Below, piece after piece: positions 17,874 through 27,212 of a stretch of 64,000 nucleotides of DNA; positions within the stretch are counted from its first letter, which is position 1, and every line of letters begins with the position of its first letter. The stretch covers positions 2,170,001 to 2,234,000 of the forward strand of contig NZ_CP043929.1 in NCBI RefSeq assembly GCF_008632455.1, in the 5' to 3' direction. The notes beneath the pieces are model-generated. The model was given only the letters and a program-made list of their open reading frames with translations. It was not told the DNA's origin and ran no database searches. A program made the translations under genes and the position numbers. Source of the stretch: Methylomonas rhizoryzae. Its GTDB lineage: Bacteria > Pseudomonadota > Gammaproteobacteria > Methylococcales > Methylomonadaceae.

Positions 17874-18587
17874 TTATTCCTTTGGCCACATATTAATGCT
17901 ACTAGATTTGCTAATTTTTTCCATTCTGGCGTAATGATTGGCTGATTCGTCGTCGGAAGCGCGAATAATCTTAATTTTGGGGCGTTGAGTCGGCAAACGC
18001 TCTATGACTTGGCTGACGGCAACTTCGACTTGCTTGCTTTCTTCAAGCAGCGAAGCTTGGCCGCCAGTCATGATCAAATACACGTCCGCTAAAATCTCCG
18101 CGTCAAGTAGTGCCCCGTGTAGTTCCCGATGACTGTTGTCTATTCCATAACGTTTGCACAGTGCATCCAAGCTATTGCGTGCGCCCGGATGTTTTTTGCG
18201 AGCGTATGCCAAGGTGTCGAATACCGTACAGCTGTCTTCTATCTTACCTAGCGTTCCGCCTAATAAAGCCAGCTCGTGATTCAGGAAGCCGACGTCGAAA
18301 GGGGCGTTGTGTATGATCAGTTCCGCGCCGGCCGTAAATTGCAAGAAATCCTCAACTATATCGGCGAAGCGTGGTTTGTCTTGCAAAAAATCATTGCTGA
18401 TACCGTGTACCTCGATTGCGCCGGCATCTATTTCTCTATCCGGATTGACATACACATGGAAGCGGTTTTGCGTTAGTCTGCGGTTGATCAGCTCCACGCA
18501 GCCGATTTCGATGATTTTATGACCGTCCTTAGGATTGATACCTGTAGTTTCGGTATCCAGCACGACTTGGCGTAGCGAATTCTTCAT
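17874..18587 (-). CDS. dnaQ: DNA polymerase III epsilon subunit DnaQ
   Basis: This is the proofreading 3'-5' exonuclease of the replicase (237 residues). All exonuclease motifs of the DEDDh type are present: LDTETTG (Exo I), HNAPFDVGFLNHEL (Exo II) and HGALLDAEILADVYL (Exo III), with the catalytic Asp, Glu and His residues. The C-terminal tail, which binds the alpha subunit in DnaQ, is present. It lies 12 bp after ppk1 on the same strand and was probably transcribed with it. It converges on rpoS. Confidence 0.93.
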   Translation of the reverse strand: MKNSLRQVVLDTETTGINPKDGHKIIEIGCVELINRRLTQNRFHVYVNPDREIDAGAIEVHGISNDFLQDKPRFADIVEDFLQFTAGAELIIHNAPFDVGFLNHELALLGGTLGKIEDSCTVFDTLAYARKKHPGARNSLDALCKRYGIDNSHRELHGALLDAEILADVYLIMTGGQASLLEESKQVEVAVSQVIERLPTQRPKIKIIRASDDESANHYARMEKISKSSSINMWPKE

Positions 18588-18599
18588 TTTAGACAGTGT

Positions 18600-20684
18600 T
18601 TATTGGCAAAATTGCTTCAAAAGGTCGGTTTGAAGTTGAAAGATTGGCTTGTCGCCCGGCGTTGCCCGGCTGTATTGCCCGTTGCTTTGTAAAATCCAGG
18701 CTTGCGAATTATCGTTAAGGGCGGCGTTCATGTCGCTTAAAATGCGTTCGCCGATTTTTTTGTCGGCGATAGGGAAACAAATCTCCACGCGTTTAAACAG
18801 ATTTCGGTTCATCAAGTCAGCGCTCGATGCGTAGATAGACCAATCGCCGCCGTTCATAAACGCGTAAATCCGAGCGTGCTCTAAAAATCGTCCGACAATC
18901 GAACGCACTTCGATGTTGTTCGAAATACCCGGAATGCCGGGGCGTAAACAACAGATGCCGCGCACGATTAACTTGATGTCTACCCCGGCTTGGGATGCGC
19001 GGTATAACGCTTGAATGGCTTGTTCTTCGACGACCGCATTAACCTTCATAATGATGCGGGCCGGCCTGCCTTTTTTGGCGTGCTCGATTTCCTTATCGAT
19101 CATTTTGAGCAAGCCGGGATGCAGGGTAAACGGGGATTGCAGCAGCTTGTTGAGCTTGCTGACCTTGCCCAGACTGGTCAACTGCATGAAGACCCGGCGC
19201 ACGTCTTCCCCCAGTTCTTTTTCGCAGCTGAACAAACCGTAATCGGTATAAAGACGCGCAGTTTTCGGATGATAATTCCCGGTGCCGAGATGCACGTAAT
19301 TTCTTAAGGTATTGCCTTCCTTGCGTAAAACCAAGCACATTTTGGCGTGCGTTTTATAACCCACTACGCCGTACACGACGTGAGCGGCGGCTTCCTGTAG
19401 TTTGGCTGCTAAGCCGATATTGTCTTTTTCGTCGAAACGAGCTCTTAACTCAATGACCACGGTGACTTCTTTTCCGGCTCTGGCCGCTTTGATTAACGCG
19501 GCCACAATCGGAGAGTCTACCCCGGTCCGGTACAACGTTTGTTTGATTGCCAGCACGTCGGGGTCGGCGGCGGCCTGACGGATAAAGTCCACTACCGGTA
19601 AGAACGATTCATAAGGGTGATGCAATAAAATGTCTTGTTTTCGAATGGCAGCAAAAAAGTCTTTGTTGCGGCTGAGCGAAGGCGGGATGTTGGGTTTGAA
19701 CGGCGGAAATTTTAAGTCGGTGCGGTCCACCAAACCGTAAATTGCTTGAATCCGGCTTAAATTGACCGGCCCGCTGCACAAGAACAAGCGGTCTTGGGTC
19801 AAATCGAAACGTGCCAATAAGAAATTGACGGTTTCGTCCGGACAGTTGGCGTCGATTTCCAAGCGTACCTCGTCTCCGTAGTTGCGCATGGCCAGTTCGC
19901 CTTCCACGGCTAACAGCAGGTCGTCTATCGCATCGTCGTCGACGAAAAAGTCGCTGTTGCGAGTCACTCGAAATTGGTAGCACCCTTTAACCGTCATGCC
20001 GTTGAACAAATCGGATACGAAAGCATGGATGATGGACGACAAGAACACGAAATCGTGCGGACCGCTATCGGTTTCGGAAACGGGTAGTTGCACGATACGC
20101 GGAAGCGCGCGCGGGGCTTGTAAAACGGCTCTGCCGCTGTTGCGTCCGAATGCGTCTTTGCCGGTCAAGGAAATAATGAAATTTAAGCTTTTATTCAGAA
20201 TCCGCGGGAAGGGGTGAGCCGAATCCAGGCCAACCGGCGTCAGAATGGGCAGCAGTTCTTCGTTGAAATATTTTTCCAGCCAGTTTTTTTGCGACTCGCT
20301 CCAACGGTCGCGGCGTAGGAAACGAATGCGTTCGTTTTCCAGACGGGGGATCAATACTTCGTTCAAAACGCGGTATTGTTCGCTGACGAGCTCGTGGGCT
20401 TTGAAAGCAATTTTTTCCAGTTGTTCGTGAATGCTGAGGCCGTCCGCACTGATGGCGCTGGCGTCCATTTCAGCCATCTGCAACAAACTGGCGACGCGGA
20501 CCTCGTAAAATTCGTCAAGATTGGAGCAAGAAATGCATAGATAATTTAGACGTTCCAGCAGCGGAAGACTTTCATCCAGTGCTTGCGCTAAAACCCGATA
20601 ATTGAATTCGAGCAAGCTTTGTTCGCGATTGATGTAGTATTCGGGGTTGTTTAAATCAGGTATGCAAATTGCTGTGTTGTCCAT
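18600..20684 (-). CDS. ppk1: Polyphosphate kinase 1
   Basis: PPK1 (694 residues, normal length) makes inorganic polyphosphate from ATP. The N-terminal part carries YINREQSLLEFNYRVLAQA and the YEVRVASLLQM stretch. The catalytic histidine motif is GYKTHAKMCLVLR, with HLGTGNYHP and ELRARFDEKDN nearby, and the C-terminal domain has IMKVNAVVEEQ and CCLRPGIPG. It is divergent from cysM. The 123-bp gap holds promoters for both directions. PPK1 and RpoS are both stress-response genes, but whether this closeness matters is not shown. Confidence 0.95.
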   Translation of the reverse strand: MDNTAICIPDLNNPEYYINREQSLLEFNYRVLAQALDESLPLLERLNYLCISCSNLDEFYEVRVASLLQMAEMDASAISADGLSIHEQLEKIAFKAHELVSEQYRVLNEVLIPRLENERIRFLRRDRWSESQKNWLEKYFNEELLPILTPVGLDSAHPFPRILNKSLNFIISLTGKDAFGRNSGRAVLQAPRALPRIVQLPVSETDSGPHDFVFLSSIIHAFVSDLFNGMTVKGCYQFRVTRNSDFFVDDDAIDDLLLAVEGELAMRNYGDEVRLEIDANCPDETVNFLLARFDLTQDRLFLCSGPVNLSRIQAIYGLVDRTDLKFPPFKPNIPPSLSRNKDFFAAIRKQDILLHHPYESFLPVVDFIRQAAADPDVLAIKQTLYRTGVDSPIVAALIKAARAGKEVTVVIELRARFDEKDNIGLAAKLQEAAAHVVYGVVGYKTHAKMCLVLRKEGNTLRNYVHLGTGNYHPKTARLYTDYGLFSCEKELGEDVRRVFMQLTSLGKVSKLNKLLQSPFTLHPGLLKMIDKEIEHAKKGRPARIIMKVNAVVEEQAIQALYRASQAGVDIKLIVRGICCLRPGIPGISNNIEVRSIVGRFLEHARIYAFMNGGDWSIYASSADLMNRNLFKRVEICFPIADKKIGERILSDMNAALNDNSQAWILQSNGQYSRATPGDKPIFQLQTDLLKQFCQ

Positions 20685-20767
20685 ATCAAACGCTAATAAT
20701 CGGTCGCAATAGGGCGATTATAGAGTAATTGACGGCATGGTATTGTTACGGTTGCGGGGACGGCGTT

Positions 20768-20776
20768 TGGTATAAT
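20768..20776 (+). promoter_or_regulatory. Putative extended -10 promoter of cysM
   Basis: TGGTATAAT at 20768-20776 is a perfect -10 with the TGn extension. No good -35 is present at the normal distance, which is usual for extended -10 promoters. It lies 31 bp before the cysM start. Confidence 0.5.
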
Positions 20777-20807
20777 TTCGACTAATTCACTCAGTTTTTT
20801 ACCTAAC

Positions 20808-21698
20808 ATGAATTTTCCTACCATAGAGTCCCAAGTGGGCAACACGCCGTTGGTGCGCTTACAGAGGCTTGTCTCAAATTCGAGCAATTCCGTTTTAGTC
20901 AAGCTTGAGGGCAATAATCCTGCGGGTTCGGTCAAAGACCGGCCGGCGCTCAGTATGATCAAGCATGCCGAACTACGTGGTGAGATTGTACCGGGCGACC
21001 GTTTGATCGAGGCGACCAGCGGCAATACCGGCATCGCATTGGCCATGGCGGCGGCGATCAAGGGTTATAAAATGACGTTGATCATGCCGGACAATATGAG
21101 CGCCGAACGTATTGCCTCGATGAAAGCCTACGGTGCCGAGATTATTTTGACGCCGGCGTCCGGTAGCATGGAAGCGGCGATCGATTTGGCGCGGGCCATG
21201 GAAGCGCGCGGGGAAGGACGAATACTCGACCAATTCGCCAATCCGGACAATCCGCGTGCGCATTACGAAGGCACGGGGCCGGAGATTTGGCGCGATACCG
21301 CCGGTAAAATCACGCATTTCGTCAGTGCGATGGGGACTACCGGAACGATTATGGGAACTTCCAGGTTTTTAAAGGAGCAAAGTTCCGCCGTGCAAATCGT
21401 CGGCGTGCAACCTAAAGGCCAATCGAAAATTCCCGGCATCCGGCGTTGGCCGCAAGAATATTTGCCCAAAATATTCGACGCCGAGCGGGTGGATAGAGTC
21501 ATTGAAGTCGAACAGCTCGATGCGGAACACACCACGCGGGAATTGGCCGCCAAAGAAGGTATTTTTGCCGGCGTATCTTCCGGCGGCGCGGTGTATTGCG
21601 CGTTACAGTTGGCCAAAGAACTGGACAACGCCGTTATTGTGGCGATTATTTGCGACCGCGGCGACCGCTATTTATCGACCGGGGTATTTCCCAGCTAA
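20808..21698 (+). CDS. cysM: Cysteine synthase B (CysM)
   Basis: This is a PLP enzyme (296 residues) forming cysteine from O-acetylserine and sulfide or thiosulfate. It begins with FPTIESQVGNTPLVRLQRL. The PLP lysine lies in NPAGSVKDRPALSMI, the substrate loop is EATSGNTGIALA and the phosphate-binding loop is TTGTIMG. The short loop regions and HYEGTGPEIW are CysM-like rather than CysK-like. An extended -10 promoter lies upstream, and ppk1 is divergent. The rlmD start is 81 bp downstream. Confidence 0.93.
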   Translation: MNFPTIESQVGNTPLVRLQRLVSNSSNSVLVKLEGNNPAGSVKDRPALSMIKHAELRGEIVPGDRLIEATSGNTGIALAMAAAIKGYKMTLIMPDNMSAERIASMKAYGAEIILTPASGSMEAAIDLARAMEARGEGRILDQFANPDNPRAHYEGTGPEIWRDTAGKITHFVSAMGTTGTIMGTSRFLKEQSSAVQIVGVQPKGQSKIPGIRRWPQEYLPKIFDAERVDRVIEVEQLDAEHTTRELAAKEGIFAGVSSGGAVYCALQLAKELDNAVIVAIICDRGDRYLSTGVFPS

Positions 21699-21778
21699 AC
21701 CGCCGTATCGGCGCAAAGGTCTCATTTTTTTAGTTTGTTTCCGGATTGGTTGCGGCGAATCCGGATGTTTATATCTGC

Positions 21779-23101
21779 ATGTCTCATAAGAAAAAACTTC
21801 CTACAGAACCCGTCAACGTAATCATTGAGTCGTTATCACACGACGGCCGCGGCGTCGCGCACGTCAACGGTAAAGTTGTGTTCATAGACGAGGCCTTGCC
21901 CGGCGAAAATGTTGATTTTATTTATACCGATAGCCGTAAAGACTATGCCGAAGGCAAGCCGGTTGCCTTGCACCGGCGTTCCGAGCATAGGGTTGAGCCC
22001 GGCTGCCCGCATTTCGGCGTATGCGGCGGCTGTAGTTTTCAACACGTCGACGATGCAGAGCAAATTCATTTCAAAGAGGCATTGCTGCAAGAACAATTTA
22101 GCCGCATCGGCAAACTGCACATTCCGGAAATTTGGCCGGCATTGACCGGGCCGCATTGGGGATACAGGCGCAAAGCCCGGATGGGCGTCAAATGGGTGGC
22201 GAAGAAGCAAAGGGTATTGGTAGGCTTTCGCGAGCGGCGCAATCCGTTTCTGGCTGAAATTGACAGTTGTCGAGTCATGCATGCGAGTGTCGGGGACAAA
22301 TTGACCGCTTTGGGCGAGATGATTGCCGGCTTGAGCGTCAAAGATAAAATCCCGCAAATCGAAGTAGCGATCGGCGACGACGAATGCGTGTTGGCATTTC
22401 GCATGCTAGTCCCGCCAAACCTCGACGATATAGAGCGTCTGCGCAGCTTCGGTCGTGAACATCAATTTTCTGTGTGTCTACAGCCTAAAGGGCCGGATAG
22501 CATTGTGCCGTTGCCGGGCGAACCGGAAGTGGTTCCGGGCTACGCTTTACCGGAGTACGGGATACGCTTTAATTTCCGCCCGGCCATGTTTACTCAGGTC
22601 AATTACGACATCAATCGGCAAATGGTGGCGCGTGCCATAGAGGCATTGCAGCTTAGTCAACAGGACAGGGTGTTGGACTTGTTTTGCGGCTTGGGTAACT
22701 TCACTTTGCCGTTAGCTAGCCAAGCCGGTCACGTCGTGGGCGTAGAGGGCGACTTGCCGCTAGTGCGGCATGCCAGGGAAAACGCCCGGTTAAACGGCAT
22801 TCAGAACGTGGAGTTTCACGTCGCTGACTTGAGTAAAGATCTTAAAGACGCAGCTTGGTGTAAGCAAAAATTCAACAAGATATTGCTGGATCCGTCGCGT
22901 GCCGGAGCGTCGGAAGTGTTGCACAACTTTAAGCATTGGCAGCCGGAGCGTATCGTTTACGTATCTTGCAATCCTTCTACTTTGGCGCGCGATGCCGGAA
23001 TCTTGGTAAACGAATTGGGCTATAAACTGGTTAAGGCCGGAGTGATGGATATGTTTCCGCAAACGGCTCACGTCGAGTCCATCGCCTTGTTTATTCGATG
23101 A
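21779..23101 (+). CDS. rlmD: 23S rRNA (uracil-1939-C5)-methyltransferase RlmD
   Basis: RlmD (440 residues) methylates U1939 of 23S rRNA with S-adenosylmethionine. It has an N-terminal TRAM domain (PVNVIIESLSHDGRGVAHV), the [4Fe-4S] cysteine cluster CPHFGVCGGCSFQH, FTQVNYDINRQM, the SAM site LDLFCGLGNFTLPLA and the catalytic LLDPSRAGA / YVSCNPSTLARD. I chose ATG 21779 (MSHKKKLP) over upstream alternatives because family proteins begin shortly before the TRAM domain. The stop codon overlaps the next gene's start. Confidence 0.94.
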   Translation: MSHKKKLPTEPVNVIIESLSHDGRGVAHVNGKVVFIDEALPGENVDFIYTDSRKDYAEGKPVALHRRSEHRVEPGCPHFGVCGGCSFQHVDDAEQIHFKEALLQEQFSRIGKLHIPEIWPALTGPHWGYRRKARMGVKWVAKKQRVLVGFRERRNPFLAEIDSCRVMHASVGDKLTALGEMIAGLSVKDKIPQIEVAIGDDECVLAFRMLVPPNLDDIERLRSFGREHQFSVCLQPKGPDSIVPLPGEPEVVPGYALPEYGIRFNFRPAMFTQVNYDINRQMVARAIEALQLSQQDRVLDLFCGLGNFTLPLASQAGHVVGVEGDLPLVRHARENARLNGIQNVEFHVADLSKDLKDAAWCKQKFNKILLDPSRAGASEVLHNFKHWQPERIVYVSCNPSTLARDAGILVNELGYKLVKAGVMDMFPQTAHVESIALFIR

Positions 23102-23625
23102 ATGTTGCCGGCAATAACGCCAATCGGTATGCGGACGGCGATAAACCGGCCGAATATCTGGATATCGATATAGCCCGGCAACGTTTGCGTTTGTTGCGAC
23201 TTGGCGATGTCGAACTGGAGTTTGTCGTATCTACCGCTAAAAATGGCCCCGGCCAATTGAAAGGCAGCGAATGTACGCCAACCGGCTGGCATAGCGTCAG
23301 GGCAAAAATCGGCGCCGGTTTGCCGATCAATAGCGTTTTTACGGCCAGACGCCCGACCGGCGAAATATATACCCCGGAATTGGCCGCCCGATATCCGCAG
23401 CGCGATTGGATACTGACTCGAATTTTTTGGCTGGGTGGATTGCAACCCGGGCATAATCGTTACGGTGCGGTCGACACCGCGTGGCGCTACATATACATCC
23501 ATGGTTGCCCGGACCATTTGCTGCAGGGCAAGCCCGAGTCGCACGGTTGCATACGCATGAAAAATGCCGATCTCATTTGTCTGTTCGACCGCGTACCGGT
23601 TGGTTGCCGGATTTATATCCATTAA
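23098..23625 (+). CDS. L,D-transpeptidase (YkuD domain), no signal peptide
   Basis: This 175-residue protein is a YkuD-type L,D-transpeptidase, the cysteine enzymes that make 3-3 cross-links in peptidoglycan or attach proteins to it. The catalytic motif YIHGCPDHL...ESHGCIRMKN is intact, with the nucleophile in SHGCIRM. The ATG overlaps the rlmD stop codon, which fixes the start, yet there is no signal peptide or membrane helix: the N-terminus is polar (MNVAGNNANRYADGDK). Export is needed for known YkuD activity, so how it reaches the periplasm is unclear. truA follows after two bases. Confidence 0.82.
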   Translation: MNVAGNNANRYADGDKPAEYLDIDIARQRLRLLRLGDVELEFVVSTAKNGPGQLKGSECTPTGWHSVRAKIGAGLPINSVFTARRPTGEIYTPELAARYPQRDWILTRIFWLGGLQPGHNRYGAVDTAWRYIYIHGCPDHLLQGKPESHGCIRMKNADLICLFDRVPVGCRIYIH

Positions 23626-23627
23626 CC

Positions 23628-24431
23628 ATGCCGCGTATCGTTTTAGGGCTGGAATACGACGGTAGCGCCTACGCCGGCTGGCAATGGCAGGCCGGCAAAC
23701 CGACCGTGCAGAGCGAATTACAGCGCGCCCTTAGTAAAATTGCCGACCAAGCGGTTACGGTACATTGCGCGGGGCGGACCGACGCCGGGGTGCACGCCAT
23801 AGAACAAGTCGTACATTTCGATACCCCGGTGCAGCGCGATATGCGCGCTTGGCTGATGGGCGGCAACAGTCATTTGCCGGACGACATCCGGGTGTTGTGG
23901 GCCATGCCGGCCCTGGACGACTTCCATGCCCGCTATAGCGCAATTGCCCGGTACTACCGCTACGTCATCTTGAATCGACCGGTTAAATCGGCCTTGTTAC
24001 GTACCCAGGCCACTTGGTGTTACTTGCCTTTACAAGCGGAGAGCATGCATATGGCGGCTCAAGCCTTGCTCGGCGAGCACGACTTTTCGTCGTTTCGCGC
24101 CCAAGGTTGCCAGTCGCTCAGTCCTAATCGTTATATGCACTTCATCGAGGTTTACCGGCAGCAAGACCGGGTGATCATCGATATTTGCGCAAACGCATTT
24201 TTGCATCACATGGTGCGCAATATCGCCGGCGTGTTGATGGAAATCGGCATGGGTAAGCAGCCCGTGGAATGGACCGAGACTCTGCTGGCTGTCAAAGACC
24301 GCAGACTAGCCGCGATGACCGCGCCGCCGCACGGTTTACATTTAGGCGGAGTCTATTACCCCGAACGTTATGGAATTGCCTGCGATCCTATTTTCGCCAA
24401 ACTACCTGCTAGCGCCAAACGTTACGATTAA
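23628..24431 (+). CDS. truA: tRNA pseudouridine(38-40) synthase TruA
   Basis: TruA (267 residues) converts uridines 38-40 of the tRNA anticodon arm to pseudouridine. The start MPRIVLGLEYDGSAYAGWQ is standard, the catalytic Asp lies in CAGRTDAGVHA, and ARYYRYVI and FLHHMVRNIAGVL are family marks. The frame is open further upstream (from 23481), but that part overlaps the L,D-transpeptidase gene and does not match the family, so ATG 23628 is chosen. A strong terminator follows. Confidence 0.95.
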   Translation: MPRIVLGLEYDGSAYAGWQWQAGKPTVQSELQRALSKIADQAVTVHCAGRTDAGVHAIEQVVHFDTPVQRDMRAWLMGGNSHLPDDIRVLWAMPALDDFHARYSAIARYYRYVILNRPVKSALLRTQATWCYLPLQAESMHMAAQALLGEHDFSSFRAQGCQSLSPNRYMHFIEVYRQQDRVIIDICANAFLHHMVRNIAGVLMEIGMGKQPVEWTETLLAVKDRRLAAMTAPPHGLHLGGVYYPERYGIACDPIFAKLPASAKRYD

Positions 24432-24449
24432 CCTGGGGCTGAAGACTGG

Positions 24450-24482
24450 AAACCCGAGCTTTGCTTTATGCTCGGGTTTTTT
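24450..24482 (+). terminator. Intrinsic terminator after truA
   Basis: Stem AAACCCGAGC (24450-24459) with GCTCGGGTTT (24470-24479), loop of 10, then a T run to 24482. It closes the cysM-rlmD-ldt-truA run. The minus-strand aspC ends 24 bp further on. Confidence 0.88.
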
Positions 24483-24506
24483 GGGGGGGGCGCCGCTGAG
24501 CGGTGC

Positions 24507-25688
24507 TTAGACGGCTTGGCGGATTCTTTCCAGGGCTTTTTCCAAATTAGCCATGCTGGTGGCTATAGAGATGCGGATATGACCGGGGCAACCGAATGCC
24601 GACCCGGGTACCAATGCGACCCCGGCCTTTTCGATCAAATATTCGGCAAATTGCAAGTCGTCGTCTATGCCGTTCAAACGTTCGATCAGTTTGTGTACGC
24701 TTGGAAATACGTAAAACGTACCGTCGGTCGGTAAGCACGCGACGCCGTCTATGTCGTTCAAGGCGGCTACCACGAAATCGTGGCGTTTTTTGAATTCCAC
24801 CATCATGTTGTCGATGCAGCTTTGGTCGCCGTTCAGCGCGGTTTCAGCCGCGACTTGCGAAATCGAAGTCGGGTTGGACGTGCTTTGCGATTGAATGATG
24901 CACATGGCTTCGATTAAATCGGCCGGGCCGGCTGCGTAGCCGATGCGCCAGCCGGTCATCGAGTACGCCTTGGATACTCCGTTCAACACGATGGTGCGTT
25001 CGTAGAAATCCGGGCGGGCATTCAGGATGTTCACAAACTCGCCCTTGTTCCACAAGATATGTTCGTACATATCGTCGGTGGCGATCAGTATCTGCGGATA
25101 GTCCTGCAGCACTTCGGCCAACGCGCTTAATTCGTCCAGGCTGTAGGCCGCACCGGTTGGATTGGACGGACTATTGATGACCAGCAAACGGGTTTTATCG
25201 GTAATCGCGGTTTTTAACTGGGCCGGCGTGATTTTAAAACCTTGTTCCTGGCCGGCTGCGACGATCACGGGTACGCCATCGGCCAACAGCACCATGTCGG
25301 GATAGGATACCCAATAGGGAGCCGGGATGATGACTTCGTCGCCGGGATTAAGCAAAGCTTGCGCCAGATTGTAAAAACTTTGTTTGCCGCCGGAAGAGAC
25401 TAAAACCTGTTTAGGTTGGTAACTTAAGCCGTTATCGCGTTTGAATTTGTCGATAACGGCTTTTTTCAGACCGGGTGTGCCGTCTACGGCGGTGTATTTG
25501 GTGAATCCTTGATTCAATGCTTCGATCGCGGCGGCTTTGATGTGCTCGGGCGTATCGAAATCCGGTTCGCCGGCGCCTAGGCCGACGATGTCTTTGCCGG
25601 CGGCGCGCATCGCGGCGGCGCGAGCCGTGATGGCTAGAGTCGGCGACGGCTTGACGGCTTTAACACGGTTGGACAGTGTGATGCTCAT
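24507..25688 (-). CDS. aspC: Aspartate aminotransferase (class I, AspC/AAT Ib type)
   Basis: This is a 393-residue PLP aminotransferase interconverting aspartate and oxaloacetate with glutamate and 2-oxoglutarate. It has GAGEPDFDTPEHIK, the cofactor site SSGGKQSFYNLAQ, NSPSNPTG, and the PLP lysine in NGVSKAYSMTGWRIGY. The form is the Thermus-like subgroup Ib, common in many bacteria. The frame is open back to 25838, but ATG 25688 (MSITLSNRV) is correct: GAGGAACC lies directly before it and family members begin there. A minus-strand TATAAT lies about 34 bp upstream. Confidence 0.93.
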   Translation of the reverse strand: MSITLSNRVKAVKPSPTLAITARAAAMRAAGKDIVGLGAGEPDFDTPEHIKAAAIEALNQGFTKYTAVDGTPGLKKAVIDKFKRDNGLSYQPKQVLVSSGGKQSFYNLAQALLNPGDEVIIPAPYWVSYPDMVLLADGVPVIVAAGQEQGFKITPAQLKTAITDKTRLLVINSPSNPTGAAYSLDELSALAEVLQDYPQILIATDDMYEHILWNKGEFVNILNARPDFYERTIVLNGVSKAYSMTGWRIGYAAGPADLIEAMCIIQSQSTSNPTSISQVAAETALNGDQSCIDNMMVEFKKRHDFVVAALNDIDGVACLPTDGTFYVFPSVHKLIERLNGIDDDLQFAEYLIEKAGVALVPGSAFGCPGHIRISIATSMANLEKALERIRQAV

Positions 25689-25721
25689 GGTTCCTCGAGT
25701 ATGGTTCAAAAATTGGCGCGA

Positions 25722-25727
25722 ATTATA
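25722..25727 (-). promoter_or_regulatory. Putative -10 element of aspC
   Basis: A perfect TATAAT on the minus strand, 34 bases before the aspC start. The -35 region is poor (TTTCGC), so confidence is limited. Confidence 0.35.
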
Positions 25728-25906
25728 CGCCAGTTGCCCGCTGCAGCGAAAATGCACGAAAGTCGCGTTTATTGCTAGCGAAACGACAGTTTTTACGCTA
25801 ACCGACCCGCGGTTGGGGGGGAATCGGACTCGGTGCAAAAACCATCGCCGGACTTGCCTGCAAGTTGCGCTTGGTAAGGCGATTCAGGCTTGGCCGCGCG
25901 GATGGT

Positions 25907-27193
25907 TTAGGCCGGTTCCGCCCGAATAAATTGGTCGGCGATTTCCAGCAATTTTGCCGGGAACACTCGATTTTCCAGTAAGTTTGCCGGCAAAACCTCG
26001 CAAGCAACCCGCAAATAATTGGGGGTATAGCCAAAATAGCGGATACGTCCGTCGCTTAAGGGTTCGGTTTGGCCTTCCCAAAGTACCTCGGCTTGGTTGC
26101 CCAGATTCCGTTCGGCGAAATCGCGTTTCATGGCATCGGCCAATTGATGCAATTCGCGGCTGCGCCGGCGTTTGACCTCGTTGCGGACCTGATCGGGCAA
26201 ACCGGCCGCCTTGGTGCCTTCTCGCGGCGAATAACTGAAGATGTGGATATGGCCGAAGCCTATCGAACGAATGAAATCCAGGCTGTCCCGCCATTCCTGT
26301 TCGGTTTCGCCCGGAAAGCCGACGATGATGTCGGTGGTGACATTGAAATTCGCTATCCGCGCCCTTGCGGAGTCTACCAGGTCGGCGAATTCGGCGGTTT
26401 TGCAGCGTCTTGCCATGCGGCGTAACACGCTGTCGCTGCCGCTTTGCAACGGTAAATGCAAATGCGGCATCAAGCGCGGGTTATCGAACAATTCGAAGAA
26501 ACCTTCCGGCAGCTCCCAAGGTTCCAGCGAACCCATGCGCAAGCGCGGGATTTCGGTTTGCGCCAGAATAGTCCGAATCAATTCGACCGGATTGCTGCCG
26601 ATGTCGCTGCCGTATCCGCCTAAATGCACGCCGGTGATGACCGCTTCGTTAATGCCTTGGCTATGCAAGGCGTTGATTTCGGCGACGATCTCCGCAATGC
26701 TGCGGCTGCGTTCTTCGCCGCGGGCCACGGTGACGATGCAAAACGTACAGCGGTAGCGGCAACCGTCTTGCACTTTGACGAAAGCGCGTTGGCGGCCGCG
26801 GTTGAATAAGGATACTTCGCCGGGTTCGGTCGACATGGCAGGCATACTGTCCATATCGAGTTCCGCCAGCGTTTTCTCCACCAGCAGGTGTTTGTCGTTA
26901 TTGCCTATCACCAAATCCACGCCCATCAGTTGTTCGGTTTCGCTTTGATTCAAGGTGGCATAACAGCCGCTAACTACCAGTTTGGCTTGCGGGTTGTCGC
27001 GGTGGATGCGGCGGATCAACTGCTTGGATTTTTTTACCGCATCTTGGGTGACGGCGCAGGAATTCAATACGACTACTTGCGCGTCGTGAAGATTGCGGGT
27101 GATGCCGTGGCCGCGGATCTGAAAAGCTTGCGCCCAGGTTTCCAATTCGGCTTCGTTCAAGCGGCAGCCCAGGGTTTTTAAATGTATTTGCAT
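25907..27193 (-). CDS. mtaB: tRNA t6A37 methylthiotransferase MtaB
   Basis: MtaB (428 residues) is a radical-SAM methylthiotransferase that adds a methylthio group to t6A at position 37 of tRNA. It has an N-terminal UPF0004 domain (TLGCRLNEAELE, NSCAVT, SGCYA, giving three cysteines for one [4Fe-4S] cluster) and a radical-SAM domain with CRYRCTFC for the second. The C-terminal TRAM-like region is present. KTLGCRLNEAE and the HSQGINEAVITGVHLGGYG stretch set it apart from MiaB and RimO. It lies 19 bp after the membrane protein gene on the same strand. Confidence 0.93.
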   Translation of the reverse strand: MQIHLKTLGCRLNEAELETWAQAFQIRGHGITRNLHDAQVVVLNSCAVTQDAVKKSKQLIRRIHRDNPQAKLVVSGCYATLNQSETEQLMGVDLVIGNNDKHLLVEKTLAELDMDSMPAMSTEPGEVSLFNRGRQRAFVKVQDGCRYRCTFCIVTVARGEERSRSIAEIVAEINALHSQGINEAVITGVHLGGYGSDIGSNPVELIRTILAQTEIPRLRMGSLEPWELPEGFFELFDNPRLMPHLHLPLQSGSDSVLRRMARRCKTAEFADLVDSARARIANFNVTTDIIVGFPGETEQEWRDSLDFIRSIGFGHIHIFSYSPREGTKAAGLPDQVRNEVKRRRSRELHQLADAMKRDFAERNLGNQAEVLWEGQTEPLSDGRIRYFGYTPNYLRVACEVLPANLLENRVFPAKLLEIADQFIRAEPA

Positions 27194-27212
27194 AGGGTTG
27201 AATTGAAGGGGG

